This document shows positions 1 to 12,674 of a DNA stretch of 64,000 bases, piece after piece (the stretch's first letter is position 1; each line of letters begins with the position of its first letter). A model generated the notes under the pieces. That model saw only the letters and a list, made by a program, of their open reading frames with translations, ran no database searches and was not told the DNA's origin. The DNA comes from Ananas comosus (Eukaryota > Streptophyta > Magnoliopsida > Poales > Bromeliaceae). The translations under genes and the position numbers were made by a program. The stretch covers positions 1,087,450-1,151,449 of the forward strand of contig NC_033642.1 of NCBI RefSeq assembly GCF_001540865.1, written 5' to 3'.

Positions 1-105
1 TGGCCTGGAGCACTGCCCGGGCCCCTGACACGGTTAGGCCTGGCTCGGATGAGCCGGTACCCTGCTGTTTCGGCCTAAGGTGTTGTGGGCTGTGCCCTCT
101 TCATG
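1..105. other. GC-rich sequence of unknown origin in intron 1 of gene A
   Basis: The first ~105 bases are GC-rich and unlike the AT-rich intron that follows. The matching intron of the sister gene C (from about 25540) aligns only from about position 106 (ATATTGAGAG) onward. I infer this is the end of an element inserted into intron 1 of gene A; its other end and exon 1 lie outside the window. The family was not recognised. Confidence 0.4.
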
Positions 106-331
106 ATATTGAGAGGTTTTTCTCTTTTTTTTTTTTTTTGCATTTTAATGTTAAAAGAAATTAAGATTATAATTCACTAGGCAGTTTTGAGTGGCCAATG
201 TATTATAGATATATAGCGAGAAACATCTTGTGAGGATAACTCTCCTGATCTTTTGTTTATTTATTTATAATTAACTTTTTTAGTTTTTTCTTGTTTTGCT
301 CACCTATTATTTATATGAACTTCAATGACAG

Positions 332-2042
332 AAATTGCAGAGAGACTACTACAGTGGAAATCAGAACTTGTAAAGAAAGTCGATAATTCAGGAAGCACTC
401 CCCTTCACTATTTAGCGACAGCTACAAACACTTATATGGTGCGTCAACTATTGAAAGATGGCCGTTCTACTGCTTACTACTCAGATTGTGAAGGGTTTTA
501 TCCGATACATATTGCTGCTAGTATGGGGAGTTGCCGCATAATTCATGAGCTTATTGCCTGTTGTCATGATATGGATGAGTTAGTAGATAACAAAGGAAGG
601 AATTTTCTACATATTGCTGTACAAGAGAACAAACTGATGGTCGTTAAGTATGTTTGTCAGAATCGAGAGCTTGCAAAAATGATGAATGCACAGGATAATC
701 ATGGGAACACGCCGCTGCATCTTGCTGTATCTTCTCAGAACCGAGAAATAGTGAGACTTCTATTGGAAAATAAAAGTGTACATCCAAGTATCCAGAATAA
801 GAAACGACGAACCCCTCTAGATCTTGCCATCACCAAGATCGACTATAGCTTAATCTCACTACAGGTAAACGAAATTCCTCCTTTAACATTCTTTGTCAGA
901 ATTGAAAAATATTTACCTGAAATTCAGAATGCAAATGAATAAAAATATTGGATATATACATTCACTCACATATAAAGAAATATAGAATAGTAATGTACAT
1001 ATACAACATATCTACGTGCATATATTGATTTCAGCATACATCTACTATAGATTAAATAGGTTAGAATAGGATTTCTTCTTTTGCCGTTCCAATTCACTAG
1101 TAATCCACAAATCATATCGTAATTCACAATTCCACATTCCGAAGGTGGTCAAAGAATTAGGTAGCTATTGATGAGAGGATAAAAAGAGAGAGGAAGAGAG
1201 AAAAGTAGCGCAATCGATCAGTACTTGCTAATTGGTCCTTCTATAATGAGCTTTTCTTCTTTGACTTCCAGAACCCGCACATCTGGATTTTTCACTGCTT
1301 ACAACAGATTGGTGCCATCTACGGCCCTCAACGACTGGACCGCTTAATATATGACTCCAGACGCAAAGACATCGACATCGCCAGACAAAATCTTGACAAT
1401 GAACAAAAGAAGTACGGGAGTACAGCTAAAAATCTAGTAATTGTCTCAGTACTTATCGCTACCGTGACATTCGCTGCAGCTTTCACCATGCCTGGGGGTA
1501 ACATTGCTGACGACCACCAAAATGGAGGCACGCCAACTCTAGCAAGAAAATATGCTTTCACGGCTTTCATCATCTCAGATTTCATTGCATTTCTTTGTTC
1601 CCTCATGGCTACGATTTGGCTTATGTATGCTGGCTCACTTGCCATACATCATTCTCGCCGGTTAGAACTCATTCTGCGATCCCAATACTTCATTAGCATA
1701 GCGGCACAAAGTATGGTAGCAGCATTCGCATTGTCCGTGTATGTGGTGCTGGCCCCAGTTAACAGTCTCATTGTCCTTGTTGTCTTCATATTTGCGTTCC
1801 CGTCAGTCTTGTTATGCAGTCCAGATATTTGGCAGCGATTTCGTCTCACAATGACAATACAGAGAAGACTAGGATGGTCAACAATATTGTGCAAACCCTG
1901 CGTAATAGGGCGACCATTCGGGCTCGGTACGGAGAGTTTTAACTGGTTTATCTTTGGGCCGATAGTGTATTATTTGCTAGTTTATATACTCATCTTTGGG
2001 GTATCACTGATTCTTTCCATCAAACATTTGCATTTTACCTAA
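332..2042 (+). CDS. ACD6-like ankyrin-repeat/PGG membrane protein, gene A (exons 2-3 only)
   Basis: Coding exons are 332-864 and 1272-2042; exon 1 is not in the window. Exon 2 follows an acceptor at ACAG and ends CAG/GTAAAC. It carries five ankyrin-type units with the core motifs STPLHY, YPIHIA, NFLHIA, NTPLHL and RTPLDL. Exon 3 starts after TTCCAG and encodes the PGG domain (FTMPGG, then DDHQNGGTPTL) and about four membrane helices, ending at a TAA after HLHFT. Exon 2 has the same 533-base length and splice phase as in genes B and D. Members of this family act at plasma or endomembranes in salicylate-linked defence and cell-death control; that role is inferred from ACD6. There are no internal stops in the visible part. 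It is the closest relative of gene C. A solo LTR begins 65 bp after the stop, so the 3' UTR or polyadenylation site may be altered. The ATG at 325 is an intron-derived artefact that spans the acceptor. Confidence 0.88.
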
Positions 2043-2106
2043 AAGTGGGTGCGAATTAAATCTTTCATTGTCATCATCCAAGGGCCAACTTTTTTACACT
2101 AGTCTT

Positions 2107-3880
2107 TGTTAGATGTATGCCCTAGAAGCCAACCAGGCCGATACATGTATTCTTTCTAGGACATAATTTTGTATTTGGTTTTAAAATATTATGAATAACT
2201 TTGGGTTTTTATTTCTATTTATGTTGTGTATGTGTCCATGAATCGTCCAAGGAATTAATAAGATGATGACATATATTCTCAAGTGTTGAGAATTTGAGAC
2301 ATGTGTCATTGGTGATTAATTCCTAAATGCTCCCGATCAATGGATCATCACGGGGACGGTGATTGATCCGGTGAGATTGGTGCATAGGTCGCTTCCCTTT
2401 CTGGATAGACGAGTCTCGAGTCGACAGTGTGGGGACACTGAAGCGAATATGCAGGTGGTTGTTAGAGAACAAGGGTACCGAGCGTGACCAACGCGAGAAG
2501 TCACTTGGATGTCTACTCACTCGTCAGTGACTTACTCAATTGTTGCAGTAGTGTGACTGGTCCTTTGACCTGCGGTGCCTCGGCTATTCACAATGAGGTT
2601 ACTGTAGTTTGACTGTACATACACTTGGTCCCTAGCCATTCGGGTCCTTGCGGTGCATGTTGGCTGCAGTAGGTTCATTGTAGGAATAGGGTGCGCACTT
2701 AGATGGAATCTATCTCCCTTGGTAGATAGGGGTGTTAGTCCTATGTGATTTATGAGACCGAGTTTAGAAGACCTTGGCCAGGGCAGAATAAATAGCGGAA
2801 AAGGGTTTCCGATATTAGAAACTCGAGTCGAATAAATTTAACATATGACAGACGATGGGGTTTGACGAGTTATTCCATAACCTCCGTCTAGTCGGGACTC
2901 ATGATAGAAGGATTGTATCACACGGTAACTGCACCAAGAGGTTCAGTATTCCATTCTACTGGAATGCCACTACATGCTGCTAGGCGTCACTGGTGGATTG
3001 TGAGACTCATGAGAATTATCTAGATGATCGATAATTCTCATTGGGCTGAGTTGGAATTGTTCTAATCCATTGAAAGGAGTTTCAGTGATATTGTTGATAG
3101 TGATCAAAATATATCTCACTACCAGATAGAATAGAACCTATGGGGTCACACACATAAGAGGTTGTGATTGATCGGATAGCTAGATCACGATTATTGAATC
3201 GCCGGAGGACCTAATTATCAATTTAATGATAACTAGACTAATTTGTAATTGTTACAAATTAGTGGTATTAAGGTGTAAATGTTACAAGAGAGGACTTACT
3301 AATAGTTAGTAAATTATAAGAGGACTTATGTGCAAGTGTTGTATTATTAATTTGATAAGATCAAATTAATATAAAATTCAAATCGAATCAAATTAGGATT
3401 TGATCGATGTAACCAATTAAGGAAAAGATAAATTTAAATCTAGATTTATACTTATCCTTAATTGTCATTATATTATTAGGAATAGGATTATATTCCTATA
3501 TATAATATACGGGAGTTTTTAGAAAACCCTAGCCCGTCATATCTCTTCTCCTCTCTTCCATCTTCTAGCAAATAGACGTCCTTTTGCAAGGGAGCTAGCA
3601 CCCCGGTGAGGACATCGATCAAATCAAGAACCTCGTGTGGATACCTATAGAGGCCGGACGCGTGTGCGGCTTCAAGAGAACCCGATTCCACGATCATCAA
3701 ATTGAGGCAAGGATTTATCCGCGAAAAAGGTAAAGATTCGATCTTACTTTCTCCTTTAATCTTAAAGAACATGAGGGATCCTAATTGCGTGGTTTTGAGA
3801 TTAGATCTCGAGAGTTTTTCAAAATCAAATCTGTTTGATTTCTTTTTCCGCTGCGTTTTACCGTACGCAATTTTCTAACA
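2107..3880 (+). mobile_element. Solo LTR, probably Copia type, 1774 bp
   Basis: The element begins TGTTAGA and ends TCTAACA, a perfect 7-bp terminal inverted pair with TG...CA ends. It is flanked by the 5-bp direct repeat GTCTT (2102-2106 and 3881-3885). A TATA-like stretch near 3495-3508 in the 3' half fits a + strand LTR. No internal coding domain follows, so this is a solo LTR left by LTR-LTR recombination. The flanks rejoin cleanly to match the 3' flank of gene C, which shows that the insertion came after the A/C duplication. Copia is inferred from the general look of the ends and the length. Confidence 0.85.
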
Positions 3881-4393
3881 GTCTTATCACTCTTTCTCTT
3901 CTTAATAAATAAAAAATTCAGAAAGGATTGTCTAAACCCTTGGATGATTGGACGTAAAATTTACACCCAAAGAATTAGGTGTGCAAGTAATTTATATATT
4001 TGAAAAGTATTTTGAGTTATCTTTGTGATGTAATAAGAGCTAGAGTCCTTGCCGGTCTCTAGTTCAGAGTCTTAATGTGTTTGGGTCAATCATATGTATT
4101 AAGCTTGCTTGGATTAAGTTAATTACCCTGTCGGTTTTAGAGTCTGTAAGTTTCATGGCACCTGTTTAATATGTGATGAGTGAATTTGTAAGCATTTTCT
4201 TATTTAATTCACATCTTGGTCTTTAAGTTTCAGGTCACTACTATCTTGTACAATGTTTTTGATCGATCCGCCAGTGTGGCGCTAGCTAGTTGTCCATTGA
4301 GCATGTCAACTGCTCGCTGGCAATCCCTCTCTGCATGCAATACATCAACGCCTTCATGGCGAAGCCTCCTGCGAAAATAATGTTCTTAGTATT

Positions 4394-5112
4394 TGTTATA
4401 TTTGGTTTAGATTTGTAGTTATCTAAATTGGAGTTAAATTCTAATCTAATTGGGATTGGATATTATTTAGATTTAATTTGGCATATATGGATTATAATTA
4501 GGAGTGTAATTCTAATCTAATTAGAATTAGACTCTAGTTAGGAGACATGTATTATAAATACATGCTACGGCCAAATTAAAGAAGTCGCGACCAAAAGATT
4601 AAGAGCCATGGAAATTAATTAAGGTGTTGGTGCTCCGTCCGGTAAAGAAGCAGTCGCGACTCAAAATTAAGCTATGCTCTAATTAAGCTATATATATTTG
4701 AGGAGAGTTGACCGAGCCATGCAGGTTGGTCTCTACGAGGAGCCGCAGCCTTAATTAAGAGGTGATACTTAATTAAAGTATCTATTGAGTCGAGCCATCT
4801 CTTCTTTGACGCATATGTCCGTACCACAACTGGGACGTGCGACGTGGTGCGCTTCGGTAAGAGGGTCGAGCCACTTAAGTTTTGTACGGATGCTAATTGC
4901 GGCGTTTCGGATCTAATTACGTTTTGGTCTTTTGAGAGATCTTCTTTGTACTCCGCCTTTTCGACATTAATAAATTATTTGCTCCGTCTTCGCCCGTGGA
5001 CGTAGGCCGTTGGCCGAACCACGTAAATATCGGTGTGTTCTTTCCGCTTATCTTTTCTTTTCTTGCATTAAGTTATTTTCTGGATCTATTTTTCGCCGTT
5101 CCGATTTTAACA
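4394..5112 (+). mobile_element. Solo LTR, 719 bp
   Basis: The ends are TGTTATATTTGG and TTTTAACA, flanked by the 5-bp direct repeat GTATT (4389-4393 and 5113-5117). A TATA-like run at about 4688 supports + orientation. There is no coding region or second LTR nearby. The 120 bases on its left (about 4240-4380) are GC-richer than their surroundings and could be a gene scrap, but I do not recognise it. Confidence 0.75.
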
Positions 5113-5117
5113 GTATT

Positions 5118-5824
5118 AGAACGAGATATAAAACCAAAGCCTATATATAGACTCACCATTCATCTTTTGCAAAGCATCAGTGTTGATCTTGATTCTTGGC
5201 ACTATAGGAAGCGCCCAAAGCTGTTTCCGGTCAATATTTGAACCCAGCTTAATTTTAGTACTCTTTTTTTAGAAAATGGTATATGGGCCGAACAGTTAGG
5301 CTCTCCACTTTTGTTTGGGGCCCATTTCCATTCATCCTTCACCGGTTCAGTTGTATCTTTTCCAAGTCAAAAATCAAATCCATTAACACTAATGAGTACA
5401 CGTGAAAGTGGTTAGAATAAATTCTGAATAAATCCGACACCAAATTCGATAAGATGCGAATATGAATGTCAAAATTTAGCATTCGATATATATTCGTATT
5501 CAAAAAAAAAAGAGAAAAGGATTGAATATGGTTTCCCAAAAAATACGACCATATTCAGCTGCTTTCATCCCTAGAAGGTAAAAAAGATATTAATATATAT
5601 TATAGGGAAATAAAATGATTTTCTATCGTATTCTTTATTTATTTTATTATGAGTGAGTTTTATGTTCAAATGCATATATGTTTGTTAAATATTAAATTTT
5701 ATTGAATAAAATATGTGTATGCAAAGTTTGAAACAAGAGTGTGAGACTTTAATTGCATCCTTTGTCTTCTTCATGCTAATTTTCATTTATATTTATATTG
5801 CATATTTGTATAAAGTTCGGTTAC
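5118..5824. other. Intergenic, AT-rich, no gene seen
   Basis: Short open frames here have no recognisable domain. About 5330-5575 is a degenerate repeat rich in GAATATG/CGAATA words. It resembles 6370-6570 in style and the GC-richer repeats near 28.4 kb and 57.1 kb. Confidence 0.5.
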
Positions 5825-6352
5825 TACATTATTTTGAATACGATCACTTTCGTATTCATAAGTCATTTTTAATTATAGAACTTCCGGATCAACGAGTCAT
5901 ACTGTTAAACGTAATTTAGAGTATGTAAACATTTTAGAAACTGAATTTTGTAATTTATTGATATTATATATCTTATGATCAAAGGGCTTTAAAATTGACA
6001 TTTTAGCTGCTGGTACGTGCGTTTTCCAGTTAATAGTATGGTAAAATCGAAAACGGTTGAATTTCTAATAGAAAATTTTATTCGCTATATAAAGCAAAAT
6101 AAATGACTATCATCTTGAATTTAAGAACCCTAACTGCTAGTTTTACGTGTTCGTTCAATTTTGACCATTCATTTTATACCCACTTGATTGTTCAATATAA
6201 ATTCAAAAAATTATAAAATACGGTTTTTAAATACTTTAAATATTCTAGACCATATTTAACGATATATATAGCTTGCTGATTTGGAATCTTTATTAATAAA
6301 AATAACATATAAGTACGAATGCCTCCGTACCTGTAAAAGTATAGTAACTCTA
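5825..6352. mobile_element. Old copy of MULE-type foldback MITE (family M1)
   Basis: The left arm holds the family words TATTCATAAGT and AGAACTTCCGGATCAACGA. The right arm ends in AAAAGTATAGTAACTCTAT, the inverted form of the terminal motif seen in the complete copy at 45539-47801. Many substitutions suggest an old copy, so the ends are approximate. Confidence 0.5.
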
Positions 6353-7270
6353 TATATTCATTAGTATATATATTATTATCCGAATAATATCCAAATATAT
6401 ATCCAACTCATATCTGAATCAAAATATGGTTTTAATATGGTTTTAGTGGATATGACAACGAAAATTTAATATTCTATACATATCCGCATCCAAATTCGTA
6501 CTTAAAAAAAATAATTAGATGCGAATATGACTTTGTCAAAAATCCGATTGTATTCGGCCGTTTTGAGCCTGGTCAAAGTCATGAACCAAGTGAACTAGAG
6601 TTGGATTGAATACATAAACGTTCTATGCATGCCTTGATGTGAGCGTTTACTGAATAGGACAATGGGATTTCAATTCTTTTATTAATCTTCATAGAGCCAG
6701 TTCATGCCACCACATATAATCATATTTAGCTGTGCTAGGCTGGAATATGAGAAAAAGTTTAAAAACTGATTAAGAATGGAAAAGAGAGAAGTTTAAGTTT
6801 GGTGGAGATATTTTTGACACATTATATATGGGTTCAATCAGATTTTATTTTATATTCGGTATAGTGTTATTATTGGCACAAATCAAAACAATAGTAGAAA
6901 AGAAATCATGCTTTAACATACAACTAATATGTGATCGATATAAATTCAATCAACATATTACACGATTAATAAGTGTTACAAACAACTTTAATTACATATT
7001 AGACGCAATTAGTACGAAGTCACTGAGCCAGTCACAAATTATGACTAGACGTCTTATATATGTCTGCATGTTATCTAAATAAAAAATCCATTCAATAACC
7101 ATGTAGTGAAAATAATGATGACTAAATCTGAAAAAATAAAATTTTGAAATATAATTCACGGTATAAAACTAGTTTGGACTCTTCTAAATGTTTAACTGTC
7201 CAAAATGTGTCAATCAAAACTGATCGAGCAAGATCATCTATATGTCTAGCCTGTGTGATATCACGCTACG
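6353..7270. other. Intergenic, AT-rich, no gene seen
   Basis: About 6370-6570 is a second stretch of the degenerate ATATCCGAAT/GAATATG repeat. The rest is AT-rich without recognisable coding content; the 84-codon open frame at 6828-7082 has no domain or homolog I can name. Confidence 0.4.
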
Positions 7271-7279
7271 TCTTTATTT

Positions 7280-7438
7280 TCGGAAGCAAATGGCAAAGGA
7301 CTTGATGGTTGGTACCCGAGACTCAAGTTTGAATCCTAGTTGATTCACATTTCCAGCTAAGTTTATTTCTAAATGAAATAAACGAAACAGATAGCGTGCT
7401 ACCTATCTCTCAAAAAAGAAAAAAAAAGAAAAAAAAAA
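7280..7438 (+). mobile_element. tRNA-derived SINE, copy 1
   Basis: It carries the shared core: GCAAATGGCAAAGG, then the B-box-like AGTTTGAATCCT, TTGATTCACATTTCC, AAGTTTATTTCTAAATG and GCGTGCTACCTATCTC, ending in an A-rich tail. The same order recurs in at least seven other places in the window. Confidence 0.75.
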
Positions 7439-7838
7439 GAAGAATATTATTTTTTAGCAGTAGTTTTATTAAGATTCTGATTGGAGGAAAAGTAAGGGTA
7501 GCGGTCGGTAGTAACTGTGGCTGCAGCAAGTAATAATTTCTCGTGTTTTTTTTCCTCCGTCGCCATTCTCATAGAGTTTGTTGGCCTAAATAGACTAGCA
7601 TGTTGTCGTATGGCAGAAAGCTAGGTTGGGCCGAGTCACGTTCGAAATAGCATAAGGTCGGATTGAGTTGAGTCATGTTCGTGGTGGCGGGAGGCTGGTT
7701 AGACCGAGTCACAATTGACATCTGTGGACGCTGTATCTTCTGTACGCTTTAAATGAATTGACTATATCTTTTTAACAGTTCGAGTCTTTGAAATTAATGA
7801 TTAGCGCCAATGATCCGACGTGCTGAGAATCTGGAACT

Positions 7839-8215
7839 TGCTCTCATACTAGTTGCTGATTCTCCGCTCTGATACCACTTACTATAAATTCGATACTCGC
7901 TCTCGAACTCGTTGTTTTGAATTTCAGAACGGAAGCGTTCAATCGAATTTTTATTCTAAGTCTGTCTCTTCACTAAAAATTGACACAATCACAAAAGAAA
8001 AAAAATCAAATAAAAAATATCTATTAAATAAGATTCACTAATTAAAAAAAAAAGTCATACTTGACTCTTTTCCAATACAGAAATCAATTTGAACCTTCTT
8101 TCTGTATCTCTCTTGGTCCTCTCTTGTCTTCTACAAATCTAAATTTTTTTTTTTTTTTTTTTTCTTTCGACTCATCCATGGACTAAAAGTGCATGCAACC
8201 GTAACCAAGGCGCCT
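7839..8215 (-). repeat. Dispersed repeat containing an inverted iMet primer-binding-like site
   Basis: GCTCTGATACCA (about 7867-7878) is the reverse complement of the TGGTATCAGAGC primer-binding site of many plant LTR elements. Downstream words such as ATTCGATACTCG and the bases before the A-rich tract recur at about 23215-23450. I infer a fragment of a minus-strand LTR element or TRIM; no LTR boundary was found. Confidence 0.35.
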
Positions 8216-8317
8216 CTCTAGATCTACTTTGTACGGACACAAAGAAAGCCAATTGTCAGCCGTGCTTTACTCCACCACAAAGTTTCGCACAAGAACACTT
8301 CAACTTGGTCATACAAT

Positions 8318-8326
8318 CCACTTCAA

Positions 8327-8389
<63 letters not shown>

Positions 8390-8395
8390 TAGATA
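8318..8395. repeat. (TA)n microsatellite
   Basis: An almost pure TA run abuts the left end of a MITE. The long Ile/Tyr-rich open frames across it are artefacts of the repeat. Confidence 0.9.
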
Positions 8396-8399
8396 CACT

Positions 8400-8935
8400 A
8401 GAAATAAATACTTATGGAAGCACGGAGGGCTCCGTGCTTCACTTTGTTTTTCGATGTTCGGAACTTTCGAATCGACGATCGGCTCCGTTATACTTGATCT
8501 AGAGTATTTGAAGTATCTAGAAAATAAATTTTGCGATTTTCGAACATCATTTAGCCTAGTGATCGAAGTGGCTCAAAATCAACGGCTGAAAATAAAAATC
8601 TTATAAAATTATGATGATATACATTAAAATTTTAAATCAAAGTTATTGATATTGCTTTATAGGTAATAAGAATTTTCTATCAAAATTTCATGTGATTTGG
8701 ATATTTCTATACGTTAAACTTCCAACCGCTCACACGGCCGTTAAAATTATTGATCTTTAAAGCCCCTTCGATCGACTAGGCAAATGATATTGAAAAAATC
8801 GTAAAATTTATTTTCTAGATATTTCAAATACTCTAGATCAGCTCTAACGGAACTGATCGTCGATTCGAAAGTCCGAACATCGAAAACAACTTAAAAGCAC
8901 GGAGGCCTCCATGCTTCTATAACGCATACAGCACA
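8400..8935. mobile_element. Foldback MITE (family M2)
   Basis: The left arm starts with GAAGCACGGAGGGCTCCGTG. The right arm carries the inverted partner (AAGCACGGAGGCCTCCATGC). Inner arms match over more than 100 bp: CGAATCGACGATCGGCTCCG against CTGATCGTCGATTCGAAAG. The same architecture and sequence occur at 59888-60433. Confidence 0.75.
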
Positions 8936-8970
8936 ACTCTATATGTATATATATTGATTTACGTCAAAAT

Positions 8971-9575
8971 CACTATAAGAAAAGGCAGTCGTAGAGATGA
9001 ACTTTTAGTAATTATAGAGGTGATTATTAGTAACCTTCCATTCTATGGTGCGCGAACGATAGTAACATGGTGAGATAGTAATTAATATAACGAAGTACCA
9101 AGCCCGCATAAAAAACCAAGCCTCCATGTGATTTAGTAACAATGGCACGTAACCACTCCCCCCCCCCCCTTCTTAATCCTTCATCTCCGTTCCACTCTGT
9201 CTATATATAGTAGAGCTAGAATACTATTGATAGTATGAAAATAGTATTTATTATTAATTTTCTTCTAACCATTAGATGCCTAATATTTAGTAGGGATTGG
9301 TGAAATTAATAGTAATGACCTATAGATTGGATGTATAGATTTTAGTGGAGTTTGATGAAATAGTACTAATCCAAAGATGGAAAAGTTGACGGTAAACATT
9401 ATTTACATATTATCAACAATATACTAGCTCAACTATCTCTCTCTCTATATAACTTATATCAAAAGCTATTTCAATTCTAATCTAACATTTCCTCTCTATA
9501 TATTTAATATATAAACCTCATAGATTTAAATATTTATCTTAATCCATTATAATCTAACGGTAAGTTCTTGTAGTG
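8971..9575. mobile_element. Non-autonomous CACTA-type element
   Basis: It starts CACTATAAGAAAA and ends TTCTTGTAGTG, the inverted CACTA terminal motif, and has no transposase. Flanking triplets are AAT and AAA, an imperfect 3-bp duplication. A smaller MITE (9207-9436) appears to be nested inside. Confidence 0.6.
9207..9436. mobile_element. Short MITE nested in the CACTA-type element
   Basis: The left end AGTAGAGCTAGAATACTATT is mirrored by an inverted right end, AATATACTAGCTCAACT. The arms align for about 38 bp with a few mismatches. There is no coding content. Confidence 0.5.
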
Positions 9576-9745
9576 AAACAAATGACAAAGGCCAATCTTC
9601 ACAACTGGCACTTGGATATTAACTCTGTTTATACTTTAGCTTCAAAAGTTCCGAATTGAATTAGTAAGGTACGTATTATCCTGTAGTTTTAATTTTCGTG
9701 AGATACCCATCCCCTCTCTTGTTAATGAGATTATTTCTTAGAAAG

Positions 9746-9925
9746 TAACTGTCCCTAGTGCAATAGTTAAGAGTTTGATAGTTAATATCTAAAATTTCAA
9801 ATTCAAAGTCTAATTATGTCACATTTTTTTCAAGTAAGTTTATTTCTAAAAAGAATGAACAAAATTGATAGAATGCTCTCTTTGTCTCAAAAAAAAAAAA
9901 ATAAAAAAAAATAAAAAAATCTTAT
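9746..9925 (+). mobile_element. tRNA-derived SINE, old copy 2
   Basis: The order CTGTCCCTAG, AAATTTCAAATTC, AAGTAAGTTTATTTCTAAA and GAATGCTCTCTTTGTCTC, then an A-rich tail, matches the SINE core with many substitutions. It is the most diverged copy seen. Confidence 0.6.
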
Positions 9926-10548
9926 TCCTTTTGGAATGAATGCTTCTGAAATTTTACCCAAATTAAGATCGTAATGTCTAATTGATTGCTGAAACTCTAG
10001 ATAATATAGCACGAATGAAATGCACAAATAGCGTTTCTTGCATGGTTTTGTGGGCCCGGATCCGCCACTGTCATTCTTTTTCAACATTATCTTTTTTTAC
10101 AAATTCTATCTTCTATTTCTCTCTCTTTCTTTTTTTTTTTAATGCTTGAGGAGGTGGTAAGGGATGGAATTAATGTCCTTTTTTATTTGTTTAGTTTCTT
10201 TTTTCTTTTTTTTTTTCTAGAGTATCTCTTTTCCTCTCACTTTTTTTTTTTTTTTAAATACTTGAAGAGATGGCAAGGGATAAAATGTACTTCTTTTTTT
10301 TTTACTTTTTTCTTTTCTTTTTCTTTTCTCGAGTTGTATACGTAGGAATGTAGGAAGGTATAGAACTTGAATCAAACCTTTGATTTATAAAGCATTGGTC
10401 CCAATATATTAATTAAACCTTTGATTTAATAAAGGCTGCTTAATTCATGTAATCTGTTTTACCTTTAGAAAGATAAAAACTTGTTCAGTGTCGGCATCAA
10501 GACTAAGTGAGGATGACAACTCCTTTCGTAGAATCAGTTTTTCTAAGG
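9926..10548. other. Intergenic, low complexity, no gene seen
   Basis: The stretch holds several T- and CT-rich runs with two similar short modules (near 10140 and 10255: ATACTTGA(A/G)GAGATGG-like). Phe-rich open frames are artefacts of the T runs. Confidence 0.5.
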
Positions 10549-10857
10549 ACTGTTTGGTTCATCGTAAAAACGTGAAAAAAAGTTTTTCAAAACAAAATTT
10601 TCCGCGAATAACTTATTTTTTAATTTAATTTCCGTCCGTTTGTTTTTAAAAAAAGTTATTTTTTTGAAAAACTTCTTTTCAAATTTTATGGAAAATTAGC
10701 ATTTTCGTTTTCCTAAAAAAATTTGGAAATAAATTTCTAGAAAAACTAGATTTTCTTAAAACCAAACATATGAAAAACTAAAATAGAAATTTTTCATGAA
10801 AAATATTTTCTCGAAAAACTTTTCTCCTCGATTTTCCGACAAACCAAACACCCCCCT
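10549..10857. mobile_element. MITE with TGTTTGGTT termini
   Basis: The left end GGACTGTTTGGTTC and the right end ACCAAACACCCCCC form terminal inverted repeats typical of plant hAT- or Harbinger-derived MITEs. The interior is AT-rich and non-coding. The target duplication is unclear. Confidence 0.55.
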
Positions 10858-11525
10858 GAAGGAGAAAAAAAAAAAAAAAAAAGTGACTTTTTCTATGTAA
10901 AAGTTTTATATAATTAGTTATACAGGTGAATGAATTTCTCTCTTATTGTCATTATTGGTTTATATAGAACGCATTCAGAGTAAGTGAAAATGACAACTCC
11001 TTTAAAGAAAGTTAAAAGAGTTTAAAAAAAAATCACATGTTTTTAATATTTTGCTGCCGAATAAATAACTTAGATATAAAGATTATAAGTCACCAACCGT
11101 TCTTCTAAATAGACAATTTATTTAAAAAAGCGAAAGGACAAAAACAAAAAACAACGCCTTCCAATTTTATTTCTTTTTTCAGTAATTGGACACTATATAA
11201 TTTCATAAATAGCGACAGTTAGTGTATGAAAATAGCCGATCGAGTGAGCTAAAAATGACACTTTAAACAGCTAATATTGTTGTTGTGCAAGTAATCCAGT
11301 TGTGGCTTGGTTTACTGAGTACAGTAGCTCAATTTATTTTGTTCATGTTAGTGGATTTAATTAGTGGAGAGCATGTTTTGAATGAATTTAATTTTCTTTA
11401 CTAACAAATTTCTCCACTATTTAACAATTAATTTGTCCAATAATACTTTGCAAGTTTTGAATTAGAAGTTTTCATCTTTTGTTTTATTATGATTCTTTAC
11501 GTGTTATAGCCGATTAATATTACAT
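10858..11525. other. Intergenic, no gene seen
   Basis: AT-rich sequence with no recognisable gene. Short phrases (AATGACAACTCCTTT at about 10509 and 10989) occur twice, which suggests a small local duplication. Confidence 0.4.
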
Positions 11526-12043
11526 CACTACAACAGAATTAGGTTATAGGGACACATGTTTGGAACACTTTTGTCTAAGTGTCCCATTTATGTCAAAATT
11601 TAAAAAAACATCTATTAATGCCTTAATATAAAGTCGAATCCAAAAAAAAAAAAAAAGAAGTTACTATACTCAACCCACCCAACCTAACCCATTTGGCCCG
11701 ATTCCAAACTGAAAGGAAAAAAAAAAGAAAAATCGATTACCATCTCTCCTTCTCCCCTCACTTAATCCACTGAAATTCTAGACGAAGAGCCCTTCCCTCT
11801 CGTCCTCCTCAGCCACCGCAGCCAACGAGGTAGAGTTCCTACGATTGCTAGATGCTTAAATAAGTGTTGCTAAATTAGCAGCACTTTTTTAGGTTATAGC
11901 GACACTCTTTAACTGTCGCTATATATCTAGCGACCCTACGTATAGCAACACTTTTTAAGAGTGTCGGTAATTTAGCCAGCAGTATTTTTTTTGACCTATA
12001 CCGGTATTTAAAAGTATCGCTATAGACCATTTTTGTTGTAGTG
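11526..12043 (+). mobile_element. Non-autonomous CACTA element, copy 1
   Basis: The ends are CACTACAACAGAATTAGG and TTTTTGTTGTAGTG. Subterminal repeats of the type AGCGACACT/AGTGTCGCT lie at both sides, as in En/Spm-type elements. Flanking triplets are CAT and CGT. A second copy of the same element lies in the opposite orientation at 13757-14274. Confidence 0.8.
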
Positions 12044-12674
12044 CGTGTTCGGAAACATATTTTAGAAAGTGAACTTCATCTTCTACCAACATAAAGCAAG
12101 TGTTGAGATAGATGGCATCAAATGAAGAACTAGATTGAGAAATTATAAGCTTTGTTGTCTTTCTATTTTTTTCATTTTTTCCTTTTTTCCTTTTTTTTTT
12201 GTAAAAAATACCGAAACTTTTAATTTGGATAATTAGACTCCCTAAACTTTCTCAAAACATTTGATATATAGGCCACTCCCATTCAAAGTTAATTATACAA
12301 CCATTTCAATTGCATGTTGTGGGTATAAAAATTGTGAACTTTAAAATATAAGAAAACTTTTTTTTTTCTCTTCTAATTTTGATAACCAAGTACAGAAATT
12401 GAATAATATAGAGAACAAATCTTCGATATTCGCTAATTCTTTTTAATATGTTAAAATGGAAGAAATAAATATCTTTGTATTTAATTTAATAACTTTCTAA
12501 AATTACATGCAAAACTTATAGCCAAATTTGTTATGTAATTAGTAACTTCAATTGATGAAAGAGATCTATATATCGATACCATTAAACCCCACATTATTTT
12601 CCATTGAAACTTTTTATTTTAAAAAATGAAAAACAATTAACAGAATGCCAAAGCAGGCCTTTTTGTTTCACTTT

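Noticed and set aside
325..331. ATG at 325 (and 16055) as a start codon for exon 2
   Set aside because: The ATG lies before the splice acceptor. Gene D lacks it in the same context, and phase matching with exon 1 places the first coding base after the AG.
4240..4380. A gene fragment next to the solo LTR
   Set aside because: GC-richer and open for a short stretch on the minus strand, but too short to name and without a recognisable motif.
8229..8606. Open frame of 125 codons
   Set aside because: It runs through a TA microsatellite and the arm of a MITE; the Tyr/Ile repeats reflect the DNA repeat.
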